From contig CAWAYH010000006.1 in assembly GCA_963786195.1 (NCBI GenBank), positions 992,001 through 1,056,000 on the forward strand: a stretch of 64,000 nucleotides of DNA, written 5' to 3'. The stretch comes from CAWAYH01 sp963786195 (GTDB taxonomy: Bacteria; Acidobacteriota; Vicinamibacteria; Vicinamibacterales; 2-12-FULL-66-21). Below the pieces are notes generated by a model. It had not been told where the DNA came from and did no database searches. It worked only from the letters and a program-made list of their open reading frames with translations. Below, in pieces: positions 35,737 through 47,471 of this stretch. Numbering within the stretch: the stretch's first letter is position 1; the number at the start of each line of letters is the position of its first letter. The position numbers and the translations under genes were made by a program.

Positions 35737-38257
35737 ATGCGGAACGTGAGACGCGGGATTCGACTGGCGGTCGCGCGTGCCTGGGTGGGGACGGCCATGC
35801 TCGTGGCGGGCGCTTTCTCCGAGACCATCGCGGCGCGCAGCGCACCGATCGACCAACAGGCTGCTGCGCCCCAGGCCCAGACAACGACCGGCCGCGTCGT
35901 CGTCACGGTGACGGTGCTCGAAGGGACCGTGCGGATGTCCGGCGTGGACGTCGAGCTGAGGGCCTTCCAGGATCCGCTGGTAATCGCCAAGACCACGACA
36001 GACGGCGCCGGACAGGTTTCGTTTCCCGAAGTTCCCGCGGGCAAGTACGTTGTCAGGGCGACACGCACCGGATTCATTCCGGCTGATTCGGCGCCCTTCG
36101 ACGTGCGCGCCAGCCTGACCGCACAGGTCCTGCTGGACATCCGGCTGACGTTCGTGCTGCCGAGCGTCGAAGTCGTCAGCGCTCCGAACGCGTCTCCCAC
36201 TCACAGCGTCCAGCCGGTCTCGGCGAGCGACATGCTGTCAGGATCGATTCTCGAGACGGCGCCGCTCGAAGGCGACGACTTCCACAGCCTGCTCCCGCTG
36301 CTGCCGGGCGTCGTCCGCGGGCCCGACGGCCGCCTGCGGATCAAGGGCGGACAACCGACGCAGGGAGCGCTCCAGATCAGCAGCGCAAGCCTCGTCGATC
36401 CGTCGTCCGGCGAGTTCGATCTGGATCTGCCCGGGCAGAGCCTCGATTCGGTCGAGGTCATGGCCAATCCGTTTGCGGCGGAGTTCGGCCGCTTCTCGAC
36501 CAGCATCACGCAGATTCGAACCCGGCGCGGGACCAACGAGTGGGATGTCTCGACGGGCAACCTGATTCCGCGATTCCGCAAGGGATTTGCCGGCATCCGC
36601 GCGTTCGAGCCGCGCTTCTCGATCCGCGGGCCCCTGAAGAAGGACCGCCTCTTCCTCGCCCAGGACTTTCAGTTCCGGTACGTGACGACGCCCGTGAAGA
36701 GCCTGCCGGATGAACCACTCATCACGCTGCGAAGCTTCGACTCCTTCACGCGCGTGGACAGCGTGATCTCCTCGCGCCACACGCTGGGCGGCGGGGCGGT
36801 CGTCTTCCCGCGCGAGGTCGAACGCGTGTCCATGAACACGTTCCGGCCGCCCGAGGTCACGCCCGATTTCAACCAGAGCGGGCTGTCTGCCGGATTCGTG
36901 GATCGTTTTGCGATCGCGCCGGAAATCGTGCTGGAGACGACGTTCTCGGGCCGCTGGTTCGAGATCAACGTCAACAGCGACGGCCGGCTGCCGATGACGT
37001 ACGCGCCCGAGATCCAGAGCGGCAGCTTCTTCAACGATCAGGAGCGGGAGGTCCGCAGCGTCCAGCTCGTGGAGGCGCTCAGCATCTCGCGCGACCGCTG
37101 GCGCGGCCACCATGTCTTCAAGTTCGGGATGGACCTCCAGCACTCGTCCTATGACGGGAAGAGCGACGTCGCGGCCGCTCGAGATCCGGCGGCTCGACGG
37201 CACGCTGGCCGAGCTGACGGTGTACGGCGAGCCGACCGAGCAGGAGGTCGGCGGCGTCGAGTTCGCGCTGTTCGCACAGGACCGCTGGCGCATTGGACCG
37301 CGGATGACGATGGAGCTCGGCCTGCGCATGGATCGCGACGACATCGTGGAGAAGGTGACCTGGTCGCCCCGCGCGGGCGTCTCCCTCGGCATCCTGCCGG
37401 AAGGGCGCGGCATCCTGCGCGGCGGGTTCGGAAAGTTCGCGCAGCGGACGCCGCTCAACGTCGGCGCCTTTCCCGGCATCGAATCGAGGTCGGTGACCAG
37501 GTTCCCCACCAGCACGAGCACGCTCGGGTCCACGACCGTCTTCCGCAACGTGCTCGATGAGAATCTCAAGACGCCCGAGGCGCTCGTCGGCAACGTCGAG
37601 TGGAACCAGCGGTTCGGGCGGCGGTTCCTCGTCAAGGCGAACTACCTCGGCCGGCACGGATCGCACGAGTACCTGCTGATCCCCGACGCCACGCGTGGCG
37701 AGACGCGGCTCGTCAGCACCGGGACCTCGCGTTATCGGGAGCTGGAAGCCACCGTCCGGTACATGGGCGGCACCCGCCGCGATCTCACGGTGTCGTACGT
37801 CCGCTCCAAGGGCACCGCGGACCTCAACAACTACGACCAGTTCTACGGGAACCTGCGGAACCCGATCGTCCGCGGGAACGAGAACAACCTGATTTCGACC
37901 GACGTCCCGCATCGTCTGCTGCTGCGCGGGACGATTGGCCTGCCCGCGTCCCTGGACTTCGCGCCCGTCGTGGAGATTCGCTCGGGCTTCCCCTGGTCGG
38001 CGGTGGACGAATTCCAGGACTTCGTCGGGCCGCGCAACCGCGCCGGCCGTTTTCCGACCGTGACCACGTTCGACTTCGCGCTGTCACGCCCGTGGCAGTT
38101 CAAGAAGTACCGCTTCCGCGCGGGTATCCGGATTTACAACCTCTTCGGCGCGTCGGCTGACCGCGACGTCCAGAACAACCTCACGTCGCCCAACTACGGC
38201 CAGTTCTACAACCCGATCGAACGGTCCGTCGGCTTCATCATCGGCAGCGTCAAGTAG
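35737..38257 (+). CDS. TonB-dependent receptor with carboxypeptidase-like N-terminus, one frameshift
   Basis: The start gives MRNVRRGIRLAVARAWVGTA with a signal peptide, then a regulatory-like domain (MSGVDVELRAFQDPLVIAKT, GKYVVRATRTGFIP), a degenerate plug (LPLLPGVVRGPDGRLRIKGG; DLPGQSLDSVEVMANPFAAE) and a barrel. Near 37170 the frame changes; the other frame continues with SRPLEIRRLDGTLAELTVYG and runs to the C-terminal RSVGFIIGSVK at 38257, which is not the usual C-terminal Phe. Repaired length ~840 residues. This Acidobacteriota-type receptor probably imports a bulky ligand; it is unknown. It is followed immediately by a REP-like hairpin. Confidence 0.83.
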
Positions 38258-38259
38258 GG

Positions 38260-38301
38260 AAGGTGGCTGGCACCTTTTTCGAAAAAGGTGCCAGGCACCT
38301 T
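38260..38301. repeat. GGTGCCTGGCACC REP-like repeat, copy 2
   Basis: The two 21-bp arms (AAGGTGGCTGGCACCTTTTTC and its complement) meet without a loop and differ at one base. It begins two bases after the receptor stop codon, so its RNA hairpin with a T-run in the arm can end the transcript. Same family as 21805-21867. Confidence 0.8.
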
Positions 38302-38523
38302 CGGGACGGCAACAGGTCAGACCACTTTGGGGTTTGGGCCTGTTTGGGCGCTCCGGGGGCCCCGGATGACGGAATCCGCAAAAAGGTCTTGACAGACGGC
38401 CACGGATTGGGTTTTCCTTCGCTCCATACCCAGTCCAAGTGGACTATCCACTTCGCGCGAACGTGAGCATCTGGCGTTGCCGATTGTCGCGGGGTGGAAC
38501 GAGACAGGCGGGAGGAGAACACC

Positions 38524-41500
38524 ATGGTGATGATGATGCGAGGTCCGTTTCTTCGGCTGGTGCTGGCCGTCCTGACGGTGGCTGCGTTCGTCGCGCCGGC
38601 GCGCGCGCAGGACTTTCGCGGGTCCATCATGGGTACCGTGACGGACGCGACCGGCGCGGTGCTGCCCGGCGTCACGGTCACGGTCACCAACGATGACACC
38701 GGGGTCCAGCAGACCATCGTCACCGACAACAGGGGCTTGTTCCAGGTCCTCTACCTGAACCCCGGCAAGTACACCGTCACCATCGAGCTGTCCGGCTTCA
38801 AGAAAGTCATTCGATCGGCCAACGAGGTGCGCGTCGGCGACGTCCTCCGCGTGGACGCCGCGCTCGAGACCGGCGGCCTCGAAGAAACGATCGTGGTGAC
38901 GGCCGAGCCGGCCGTCCTCGAAACCAACACCGGCGTGCGCGGCACGACGATCGATGCCAAGCAGATCGCCGAGCTGCCGCTGGGCGACGGCACGGCATAC
39001 ATGCTGACGCGGCTGGCGCCCGGCATCATGGATTCCTCGGACCTCCACTTCGCGCGGCCGATGGACAACGGCAACCTCGGCGGCATCGTGGCCAACGGCG
39101 TGCAGGGCGGCAACGAGTTCACCATCGACGGCGCGCCGAACATGTCGAACGCGCGCGGCGTCGGCTTCTCGCCACCCTCGGACGCGATCTCGCAGTTCAA
39201 GGTCCAGACCAACGCGTTCGACGCGCAGACCGGTCACACCGCCGGCGCCGTCGTCAACCTGGCGCTCAAGAGCGGCGCGAACGCGCTGCACCTCGCCACG
39301 GGCTACTTCAATCGCGACAGCAGCCGATCGGAAACGCCGCGCCTGACGGAGCTGGCAGGCGGCACCAAGCCCAGCCGGGAGTACAACCGCGCGACCGCGA
39401 CTGTCAGCGGCCCGATCGTCAGAGACCGGACGTTCTTCATGGCGGCCTACGAGTACCTGCGCGACGTGCAGCCGGAGGCCTCGAGCTACACCGTGCCGAC
39501 GCAGAAGATGCGCGGCGGAGACTTCACCGAGTTCACCACGCAGATCTTCGATCCGCAGACGGCGACGCAGGTCGGAAACGCCGTGACCCGCACGGCCTTC
39601 CAGGGCAACCGCATCGACCCGTCGCGGATCAACCCGGTGGCCGGTGCCTATGCCGCTTTGTATCCGCTGCCGAATCGCCCGGGCACCGAGTCGAACTACT
39701 TCACCAATCAGCTGCGGCCCGTACGACTACAAGGCCATCATGGGTCGCGTCGACCACAACTTCAACTCGTCCAACCGGCTGTTTCTGACGACGTATTACA
39801 ACAAGCGGCAGGAAGATCGGTACAACTGGGCGCAGGACAACGGATCGGGCGGCCTGGTCGACGGCTTTGCCGTGACCCAGGGATTCGATTACCGCAGCAA
39901 CACTGGTGTGACGACCGGCTACACCTCGTCCCTGTCCCCCACGCTCCTGTTCGACCTGCGGGTCAGCGGCGCGAGCTTCGGCGAGTACCGGGATCCGGCC
40001 ATGGAGTTCAATCCGGCGGATCTCGGGTTCTCACAGACGGCGCTCCAGTTGATGGGCGACTACCGCTACCTGCCGTTGTTCACCTTCGCGAACTTCAGCG
40101 CGGGCACGAACGCGAATTCGACGATCGCGTCGCTCGGATCGCAGCGGTCCGACTTCGGTGACGGCTTCGATCGGCCGATGTTCACGATGTCGGTCGCGCC
40201 GACGCTGACCAAAATCTGGGGGACGCACACGTCGCGTGCGGGGTACGACCTCCGGTATCAGCGCTGGAATATCACCAACCACGGCTACCCCGCCGGCAGA
40301 TACCAGTTCAACGGCGCGTACACGCGGGCGAGCAACACGGCCGGGACGAACGACCGGGCGCAGTCCTGGGCGCAGTTCCTGCTCGGGCTGCCGACGGCCA
40401 CGACCGGCGCGGTCGCCACGCCCGGCACGCAGTCCAGCCAGTTCGAGATCGCGTCGCCCGGAGAGTTCACGCAGTGGTATTCGGGGCTCTTCGTGCAGGA
40501 CGACTGGCGCATCAACAGCAAGCTGAGCGTGAACCTCGGCCTGCGGCTCGAGATCAACTCGGGCATGTCCGAAGCCGAGAACCGGAACCTGGCAGGCTTC
40601 GACACGGTCTCGTCGAATCCGATCGAGCCCGACGCGCAGGCGGCCTACGCGCGGAATCCGATTCCCGAGATCCCGGTCAGCAGCTTCCGGGTGCTGGGCG
40701 GATTGCTGTTTGCCGACGGGGCCGTCAACAAGACGGTCACCAAGTTCCTGCCGCGTGGCGCGTTCTCCTACATGATTGACGACCGCACCGTCGTCCGTGG
40801 CGGCGCGGGGCTGTTCTCGTACGACTATTTCTTCGAGAACATCAACCAGTCGGGATTCTCGCAGGGGACGCCGATCGTCGTGACCACCGACAACGGGCTC
40901 ACGTTCACCGGCGCCAACCTCACCAACCCGATCCCGAGCGGATCGCTCATCCAGCCGGTCGGCGCGGCGCTGGGCCTGCGCAGCTCGCTCGGACAGAACC
41001 TGGGCACGCTCTACCAGCCCGACCGCCAGGCGCCGTACTACACCCGCTGGGAAGTCAGCGTGCAGCGCGACCTGGGGAAGGGCTGGGTGACGGCGTTCAC
41101 GTATCTGGGCTCGCGCGGACGGGATCTGCCGGTGGCGCGCCAGTTCAACAACATCCCGATGCAGTACAACTCCACGATGCGCTCGCGCGATACTGCGAAC
41201 GAATCGTTCCTGACCACGAACGTGACCAATCCGTTCCAGGGGTTGCTGCCGGGAAGCTCGTTCAACGGCGGGACGGTTCAGCGTCAGCAGCTGCTGCGGC
41301 CGTACCCGGAATTCGGCACGTTCGCGATCGAGGAGTACACGGGATCGGATCGCTACAGCGCCGTCACGATCCAGGTCGAGAAACGTTTCCGGAGCGGCAA
41401 CTCGTTCACCACGCAGTACACGCGCTCGTCGCTGCATGACAAGCTGAACTACCTCAACCCTGCCGATCAGAAGCCCGAGGACCGCGTCTCACCGAACGAT

Positions 41501-42094
41501 CGGCCAAATCGCTTCTCCATCGGGGCCAGCTACCGGCTGCCGTTCGGCCGCGATCAGCGCTGGGGCACGGGCTGGAACGGTCTGACGGACGCGTTCCTGG
41601 GCGGCTGGCAGGTCAGCGGAACGTATCAGTACCAGACCGGCTTCCCGCTGACGTTCGGCAATCTCTACTACGATGCGAACCGCAACCCGCTGGACCTCGT
41701 GTCCAACATCGGCGAGAAGGTCGCCGGGGGCGTGGCGGGCATCGACGTGCCCGCGTGGGACATCTCGGGCTTCTATTTCAACGATGCCCAGGCGGCGGCC
41801 GTCGGACCGCGCAACGACCAGCGAATCCAGCTCAGTAACAACGTGCGGTACTTCCCCTCGACGCTGCCGCACGTCCGGACTGACAACCTGCATCTGATGG
41901 ACCTCGGCTTCTACAAGAACTTCTCGCTGTCGGCCAAGATGCGGCTGCAGGTGCGCGTGGAGGCGATCAACGCGCTCAACTACACGGTGCTCTGGAACCC
42001 GGGTGTCGACCCGCGCAACGCGCAGTTCGGGTTCATCAACCAGGATCGCAACAATCCGCGCGACATCCAGCTCGGATTGCGGTTCACGTTCTGA
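38524..42094 (+). CDS. Oar-like TonB-dependent receptor, one frameshift
   Basis: The ATG at 38524 follows GGGAGGAG. A signal peptide (to ARAQD) precedes a carboxypeptidase-like domain (FRGSIMGTVTDATGAVLPGV), a TonB plug (LETGGLEETIVVTAEPA, NEFTIDGAPNMSN) and a very long barrel. The frame is lost near 39719 in GCGGCCCGTACGACTAC and the other frame continues as YDYKAIMGRVDHNFNSSNRL, so a one-base indel separates the halves. The end is the classical aromatic QLGLRFTF. Repaired length ~1190 residues, normal for the Oar group. A ligand such as a peptide or glycan is likely but not shown. Confidence 0.86.
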
Positions 42095-42104
42095 CCTCGT
42101 GAAA

Positions 42105-42132
42105 GGGGGTGCACGGTGCACCGTGCACCCCC
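42105..42132. repeat. Perfect 28-bp GGGGGTGCACGG palindrome
   Basis: GGGGGTGCACGGTG and its exact complement meet without a loop, eleven bases after the receptor stop. It shares the GTGCAC words with the larger repeat at 1440-1530, and likely terminates the receptor transcript. Confidence 0.7.
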
Positions 42133-42140
42133 GAGCCCCC

Positions 42141-42168
42141 GAGCGCCGAGCGCCGAGCGCCGAGCGCC
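42141..42168. repeat. Four tandem copies of GAGCGCC
   Basis: Exactly four 7-bp units GAGCGCC follow the palindrome, between the receptor gene and the antiporter gene. It is a slippage-prone microsatellite; the copy number may vary between strains. Confidence 0.75.
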
Positions 42169-42191
42169 GACAGTGCGATAGCATCTGACCG

Positions 42192-44157
42192 ATGCCCGCG
42201 CACTCGGTGCTGCCTTCCCTCGTCCTCGTCTACGCCATCGCCCTCCTGTTCGTTGTGCTGCTCGCGCGGTTGCGAGTGCCGGCGCTGGTTGCGCTCATCC
42301 TGGCCGGTCTGGTGGCGGGCCCCGACGGCATCGGCATCATCGACACGACGGCGGACGTCGAGATGCTCGCCGAGATCGGCATCGTGCTCCTCCTGTTCAC
42401 CGTCGGCCTCGACTTCTCGCTGACGGCGATGCGCCAGATCTGGCGCACGATCCTGCTGAGCGGGTTTCTGCAAATGGCAGGCACGGCCGCACTTGCGGCC
42501 CTGCTCCTCGCCGGGCCGGGGTTCGTCTCCCCCCAGCTCGCGCTCTTCATCGGCCTGTTCATCGCGCTCTCGAGCACCGCCATCGTCCTGACCGGTCTCG
42601 CGGAACGCAACGAGCTCGCGTCGCCGCACGGCCGGCTGACGGTCGGCATCCTGCTGCTCCAGGACCTGGGCATCGTCGCGCTCCTCCTCCTCGTACCGAT
42701 CCTGTCGGGGAAGATGACGCTGTCGGCCGTCCCGTTCGCGGTCGGGCGCGCGTTGCTGGCGATTGCGACGGTGGCCGTCGCGAGCCGCCTCGTGCTGCCG
42801 ACGTTGCTGCGGTTCGTCACGTCCAGCAGACGACGGGAGGCGTTTCCGCTGGCGATTCTCCTCGCCAGCGTCGGGACGGCGTGGCTTGGCTCGCTGCTGG
42901 GCCTCTCGATGTCGGTCGGCGCCTTTCTCGCCGGGCTGATGCTGGCCGAAAGCGAGTTCAGCCATCAGGCGTATGCGGAGGTCCGGCCGGTGCGGGACGT
43001 GCTGTCCGGCCTCTTCTTCATTTCGCTCGGCATGTTGATCGATCTGCAGACGATCGCGCGCGTGCTGCCGATCGTCGTCGGCGTGACAGCCGCGATTATC
43101 GTGGGCAAAGCGGGCGTCGCGACGGGCGCCCTGGTTGCCGCGCGGCGGCCGCTCCGCGTGGCGATCACCAGCGGTATCGCGCTCGCTCAGGTCGGCGAAT
43201 TCTCGTTCATCCTGGGTCAGGCCGGCCTGACCGCCGGACTGCTGCCGGCGACGCACTGGCAGACCCTGCTTGGCGCCAGCGTGGCCACGATGATGATTAC
43301 GCCGTCGCTGCTCGCGGTGGCCCCGTCCGTCGCGGCCTGGCTCCGTCCGCGCGAAGGCAAGCGCGGCGGCGTGGCCATTGCCGGCATTCCTGCCTTGAAA
43401 GACCACGTCATCATTCTCGGGTTCGGCGTCGGCGGACGGCTGCTCGCGCGCGCGCTGCGCGATCTGAGCGTTCCGTATCTCATCCTCGAGTTGAACGGCG
43501 TAACAGTGAACCAGACGCGGCGCGAGGGTGAGCGGATCTTCTACGGCGACGCGACGAGCCCGGAGAGTCTGCACGCCGCGGGCGTTCACGACGCGCGCGG
43601 CGGTGGTGAGCGTCCTGAGCGATCCCGACGCGTCACAGCGCATGGTCAAGGCCGTCCGGCAGATCTCACAAGAGGTTCCCATCGTCGTGCGAACCCGATA
43701 CCGGTTCGAAGCCGAGCGTTTGCTCAAGGCAGGCGCAACGGTAGCGGTGACCGAGGAACTGGAGGCGTCGCTGGAGGTGCTGGCGCAGCTTCTCGGGCGC
43801 CTGCAGATTCCGGGGAACCTCATCGACACGCTGCTGGACGTTTTCCGCCGCGAGTTGGTGTCGGTGCGGCCGCTCCGCGCGCCGCGCCCGCGAATGGATT
43901 CCCTGCCTGAGGCGATTCAGCAGATGCCCGTGGCCACGCATCGGATCGAACCGGGGCACTGGGCCGCCGACCGGTCGCTGTCCGAAGTCAATTTGCGCGC
44001 CCGCACGGGCGCGTCGATTCTGGCCATTCAGCGCGATCGAAAGTACCTGACGTCGCCGTCGCCAGAAGAGCGGATCCAGGTGGCGGATGTCCTGTACCTG
44101 ATGGGCGACGAGAGCGACGTGATGCTGGCCCGGCAGCTGCTCAACGAGGGCGGCTGA
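42192..44157 (+). CDS. Kef-type K+/H+ antiporter with TrkA-N/TrkA-C domains, one frameshift
   Basis: The CPA2 membrane domain (12 TM; LARLRVPALVALILAGLVAG, IGIVLLLFTVGLDFSLTAMR, LLLQDLGIVALLLLVP, SGIALAQVGEFSFILGQAG) is followed by a TrkA-N Rossmann domain with the NAD-binding DHVIILGFGVGGRLLARALR, and, after a frame change near 43595, by SVLSDPDASQRMVKAVRQIS and a TrkA-C type domain (LSEVNLRARTGASILAIQRD). Gating by NAD(H) or related ligands is known for Kef/YbaL-type proteins. Repaired length ~655 residues. The 3' end overlaps the convergent sulfatase gene by 17 bp. Confidence 0.88.
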
Positions 44158-45520
44158 CGGGCGACTTTGCTTCGGCGTCCACATCGCGCTCCCACGCATC
44201 GAGCAGCTGTTTGAACTTCTGCACGCGATCCCTGTAGCGGGCGGCCTGGTCGTCGCGTTCTCCCGGATCGCGGGTCACGTCGAAGAGCAGCTGCTGCTCG
44301 CCGTCGATGAGGAGTTTCCAGTCCCCGCTGCGCACGGCCCGCTGTCCCCCTCCACCCGAGGCGTTCCGCCAGAAGAGCGTGCGGTCGACCGGCGTCGAGC
44401 TTTCCCGCAGGATGGGCAGCAGGTCGATTCCCTCGAGTCCTCCACCGCCTGGCGGCATCGCGCCGGCCGCGGACAGAACCGTCGCCGTCACATCCATGGT
44501 GATGCCGACCTGCGACAGCGTCTTCCCTGCCGGAATGACCGCCGGCCATCGAAAGATCGCGGGCACGCGAATGCCCCCTTCCCACAACGTGTTCTTCCGG
44601 TGGAAGAAGGGCGCGTTGCGAGAAAGCCACTCCCCGCCGTTGTCGCTCATGAACACGACCAGCGTGTTCTCTGCGAGGGACTGCTTTCGCAGCGCATCGA
44701 GAATCTCGCCCACGCCGTTGTCGAGGTCTTCGACGATCCGCGCGTAGTCTTCCCGGCTCGGCGCGTCGGGATCCGCAGGTGCCTGGACCATCGAGTCGTT
44801 TTTCCGCTCCGCAACCGACGAGCGTTCGGGTGACTGAAACGGCCAGTGCGGCGCGCCTAGGGCAACCTCGAGGAAGAACGGTTCGCTCGCGTGGCTCGCG
44901 ACGAATGCCGCCGCGCGCTTTGTGACTTCGTGGCTCAAGTAGCCTGGATGCGTGACGGGCGTCGCGTTCTCCCAGAGATCGGCCTGGCCGTCGCCCCGGA
45001 CATGCGTGTACCAGTCGACGTATCCCGCGAGGAAGCCCCAGAAGTAGTCGAACCCGTGACGGTTCGGATGGAATTCCGGCGCAAAGCCGAGATGCCACTT
45101 GCCGATGAGCGCGGTGGCATAGCCTGCCTGCTTGAGGAGCTGCGGCAGCGACCTCCCGGTGACCGGCAAACCCTGCATGAGTCCCTCCTTCGTACCCAGC
45201 GGCTTCTCGAGCGACACACGCTGCTGATAACGCCCGGTGATGAGCGCCGCTCGCGTGGGCGTGCACACCGGCGCGTTCGCATAGAACTGCGTCAGCCGGA
45301 CGCCTTCGCGCGCCAGGCGATCGAGGTTCGGCGTGCGGACGTCAGGCGCGCCATAGCTGCCCAGATCGCCGTAGCCGAGATCGTCGGCGATGATGAGGAC
45401 GACGTTGGGGCGCCGGGTCTGGGACGGTTCGACTGCAGTCCCGAACTCGCGCGCCCCTACGAAAGGCTGCGGAGCAAGAACCAGCGCGGTCAGCGCAGCG
45501 ACGGCCAATTGCCTACGCAT
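44141..45520 (-). CDS. Secreted type I sulfatase
   Basis: The 459-residue exported sulfatase has a signal peptide (MRRQLAVAALTALVLAPQPF) and the alkaline-phosphatase-like fold. The formylglycine motif C-T-P-T-R (Cys86) is in ANAPVCTPTRAALITGRYQQ, with metal-binding Asp pair in NVVLIIADDLGYGD, the GKWHLG motif and the second metal site in LVVFMSDNGGE. The protein hydrolyses a sulfate ester, possibly of a polysaccharide. It requires formylglycine maturation by a sulfatase-activating enzyme, which is not in the window. The Phe-rich insert (GFDYFWGFLAGYVDWYTHVR) is family-typical. Its 3' end overlaps the antiporter gene on the other strand. Confidence 0.9.
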   Translation of the reverse strand: MRRQLAVAALTALVLAPQPFVGAREFGTAVEPSQTRRPNVVLIIADDLGYGDLGSYGAPDVRTPNLDRLAREGVRLTQFYANAPVCTPTRAALITGRYQQRVSLEKPLGTKEGLMQGLPVTGRSLPQLLKQAGYATALIGKWHLGFAPEFHPNRHGFDYFWGFLAGYVDWYTHVRGDGQADLWENATPVTHPGYLSHEVTKRAAAFVASHASEPFFLEVALGAPHWPFQSPERSSVAERKNDSMVQAPADPDAPSREDYARIVEDLDNGVGEILDALRKQSLAENTLVVFMSDNGGEWLSRNAPFFHRKNTLWEGGIRVPAIFRWPAVIPAGKTLSQVGITMDVTATVLSAAGAMPPGGGGLEGIDLLPILRESSTPVDRTLFWRNASGGGGQRAVRSGDWKLLIDGEQQLLFDVTRDPGERDDQAARYRDRVQKFKQLLDAWERDVDAEAKSPVSRPR

Positions 45521-45607
45521 ATGTCTGAAGTTACCCTGTCACAGAAGAGTTGGACGGATCAACCACGTGACATAACATAGTTGGACCGAGCCCACACCAG
45601 GTCCTCG

Positions 45608-46932
45608 ATGCCCGATCCTCCTGACCTGCGCGACGACGCGCCCGACACACCGCAGGGACCGTCACCAACCACGAAGAAGAAGAAGAAGGACAAGGTCCGC
45701 GCCGCGTGGATTTCGTTCGTCGGCCGAATCACCGCACAAATCCTGGTCGCGGCAGCGACGATCGTCCTCGGGGTGATCGTCCTGCACCGCGGCACCGCCG
45801 ACCGCTCGCCGGCGACGGATCCGAAGTCGCGTCCCGTCGGCCTCGCGTCGCCTCGCATTCCCGGCGAAGTCGCGCTTGCGGTGCTGCCGCTGAACAACTT
45901 CTCGGGCGACCCCCGGCAGGACTGATCGCGCGTGAGATAAAGGTCGCGCTCAAGCCCACGCAGCAGGATCGGCTTGCGCGGAGCCAGCCGGTCGACCCTG
46001 ACGTCTACGATCTGTATCTGCGCGGCCGTCACGCGTGGAATCAGCGTACGACGGCCGGTTTCCAGGAGGCGGTCCGGCACTTCGAGCTGGCGATTGAAAA
46101 AGACCCGCAGTTTGCGCTCGCGTACGCGGGGCTCGCCGACACGTACGGACTGATGGGCGCGCCGGCGGCCCCCGTCGATCCAGAGGCCATGACCAAGGCG
46201 AGAACGGCCGCAGAACGAGCGCTCGAGCTGGACGACAGCCTCGCCGAAGCCCACGCGTCGCTCGCCGCCGTCCTCCACCGCTACGAAGGCAACGTCGTCG
46301 CGGCCGAGCGCGAGTTCCGTCGTGCGCTCGAGCTGAACCCGGGCTACATGACGGCTCACCAGTGATTCGCGATCCTGCTCGCGGAGCGGGGCCGAAACGA
46401 GGAAGCCACGCGTCATGCGGAGCGCGCGGTCGCTCTCGATCCGTTGTCGGGAATCATGCACCAGACGCTCGGTCTGGTGGCGTATTTCGGCAGACGGTAC
46501 GACCGCACGGTCCACGAGGAACGCCGTGCCGTGCAGCTCGCGCCGCAGCTCAGGCTCGCGCGCGAATTCCTCGCCCTGGGCCTCATCGCACAGGGACAGC
46601 CGCAGCAGGCCATCGAGACGTGCCAACAGGCTGCGGCAGACGGGCTCGGCGACATGCTCCCGGTCCTGGGCCGCGCTTATCTCGCTGCCGGCGATCGGAC
46701 GCGCGCCGAGAGCGTGCGTCAGCAGCTCCTCGCGCGCCAGCCGGTGCCGGCCGCTGCGCTGGCGCAATGGTATGCGGCCGCCGGAAACAACGAGGCCGCA
46801 TTCGAGATGCTCGACCGATCGGTGGAACGGCGACCGAATCCACTGCTGGCCCTCAGGGTGGATCCGGTCTTCGACGGGCTCAGGAAGGATCCTCGGTTCG
46901 ACGCGCTCCTGCGCAAGTCCGGTCTGCAGTGA
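45608..46932 (+). pseudogene. TPR-repeat membrane protein, internal deletion and premature stop
   Basis: The N-terminus (PDLRDDAPDTPQ, KKKKKDKVRAAW, TM helix AQILVAAATIVLGVIVL) leads to VALAVLPLNNFSGDPRQ, the beginning of a domain found in many bacterial TPR proteins. About 115 residues of that domain are missing: the next sequence is IAREIKVALKPTQQDRLARS in another frame, then TPR units (EAVRHFELAIEKDPQFALAY, AEREFRRALELNPGYMTAHQ). A TGA at 46363-46365 stands where relatives have Trp (expected HQWFAILLAERGR), after which the same frame remains open to 46932. Deletion, frame change and stop together indicate real decay. The role was probably as a protein-interaction or sensory adaptor. Confidence 0.72.
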
Positions 46933-46948
46933 CGCCGAACCGCGGACG

Positions 46949-47284
46949 TTACCGCGCGGCCTTCGGCTGCAGGATCACGTTCACCCGCGTCACGTCGCCC
47001 CGGCGGACCGCCACCTCGCTCGAAAACGACACGTAGTCGTCCCGACGCACATCGACCCGGTGGATGCCTTCGCCGAGCTGGATCTCGAGCGGCTCGACGC
47101 CGTCCGGGCCCTTCCACGCCTCCCCGTCCACGACGACGGAGCTGGCGGCGGGCCGAACCCGAACCGCGAGCGTGCCGTAACGCACGGTGTCCACGCGCGC
47201 GGTGCTCGAATCCGCGGCGCCGGCGATCGCGCTTGCGGCAACGACCGCGCAGAGCAGGAACGGAACGCGTGTTTTCAGACTCAA
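46949..47284 (-). CDS. Small secreted PEGA-domain protein
   Basis: The 111-residue protein starts at TTG 47284 (MSLKTRVPFLLCAVVAASAI; GAGAGG seven bases upstream) with a signal peptide ending AGAADS. The rest is one PEGA domain: YGTLAVRVRPAASSVVVDGE, WKGPDGVEPLEIQLGEGIHR, VDVRRDDYVSFSSEVAVRRG and VTRVNVILQPK. PEGA domains are small surface beta folds found next to or within S-layer-like and peptidoglycan-linked proteins; alone they probably bind another envelope component. It is convergent with the decayed TPR gene. Confidence 0.75.
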   Translation of the reverse strand: MSLKTRVPFLLCAVVAASAIAGAADSSTARVDTVRYGTLAVRVRPAASSVVVDGEAWKGPDGVEPLEIQLGEGIHRVDVRRDDYVSFSSEVAVRRGDVTRVNVILQPKAAR

Positions 47285-47471
47285 GGGAAACCTCTCGCAG
47301 CAGGCACCCGGGAAGGCAGGCAACTCATGTGCCACCCCGGGATGCGAGAGTCATGCAGTCTGGCGTGCGACGGCGTCCCCCTGGTAGGCCATAGCCGTCC
47401 GGGAAGCAGGACGAGATCGAAATCGATCGCGAGCGGTCCTCTTTATCGATTCATCGATCCCGCGAGCGGTC

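Noticed and set aside
42141..42168. Short tandem units as a CRISPR array
   Set aside because: Units are 7 bp, directly adjacent and without spacers, and there is no cas gene in the window. The same holds for 62132-62173.
46363..46365. TGA as a selenocysteine or recoded Trp codon
   Set aside because: No SECIS-like hairpin is visible directly after the codon, relatives are expected to have Trp, and the same gene has other lesions. A mutation or base error is simpler.
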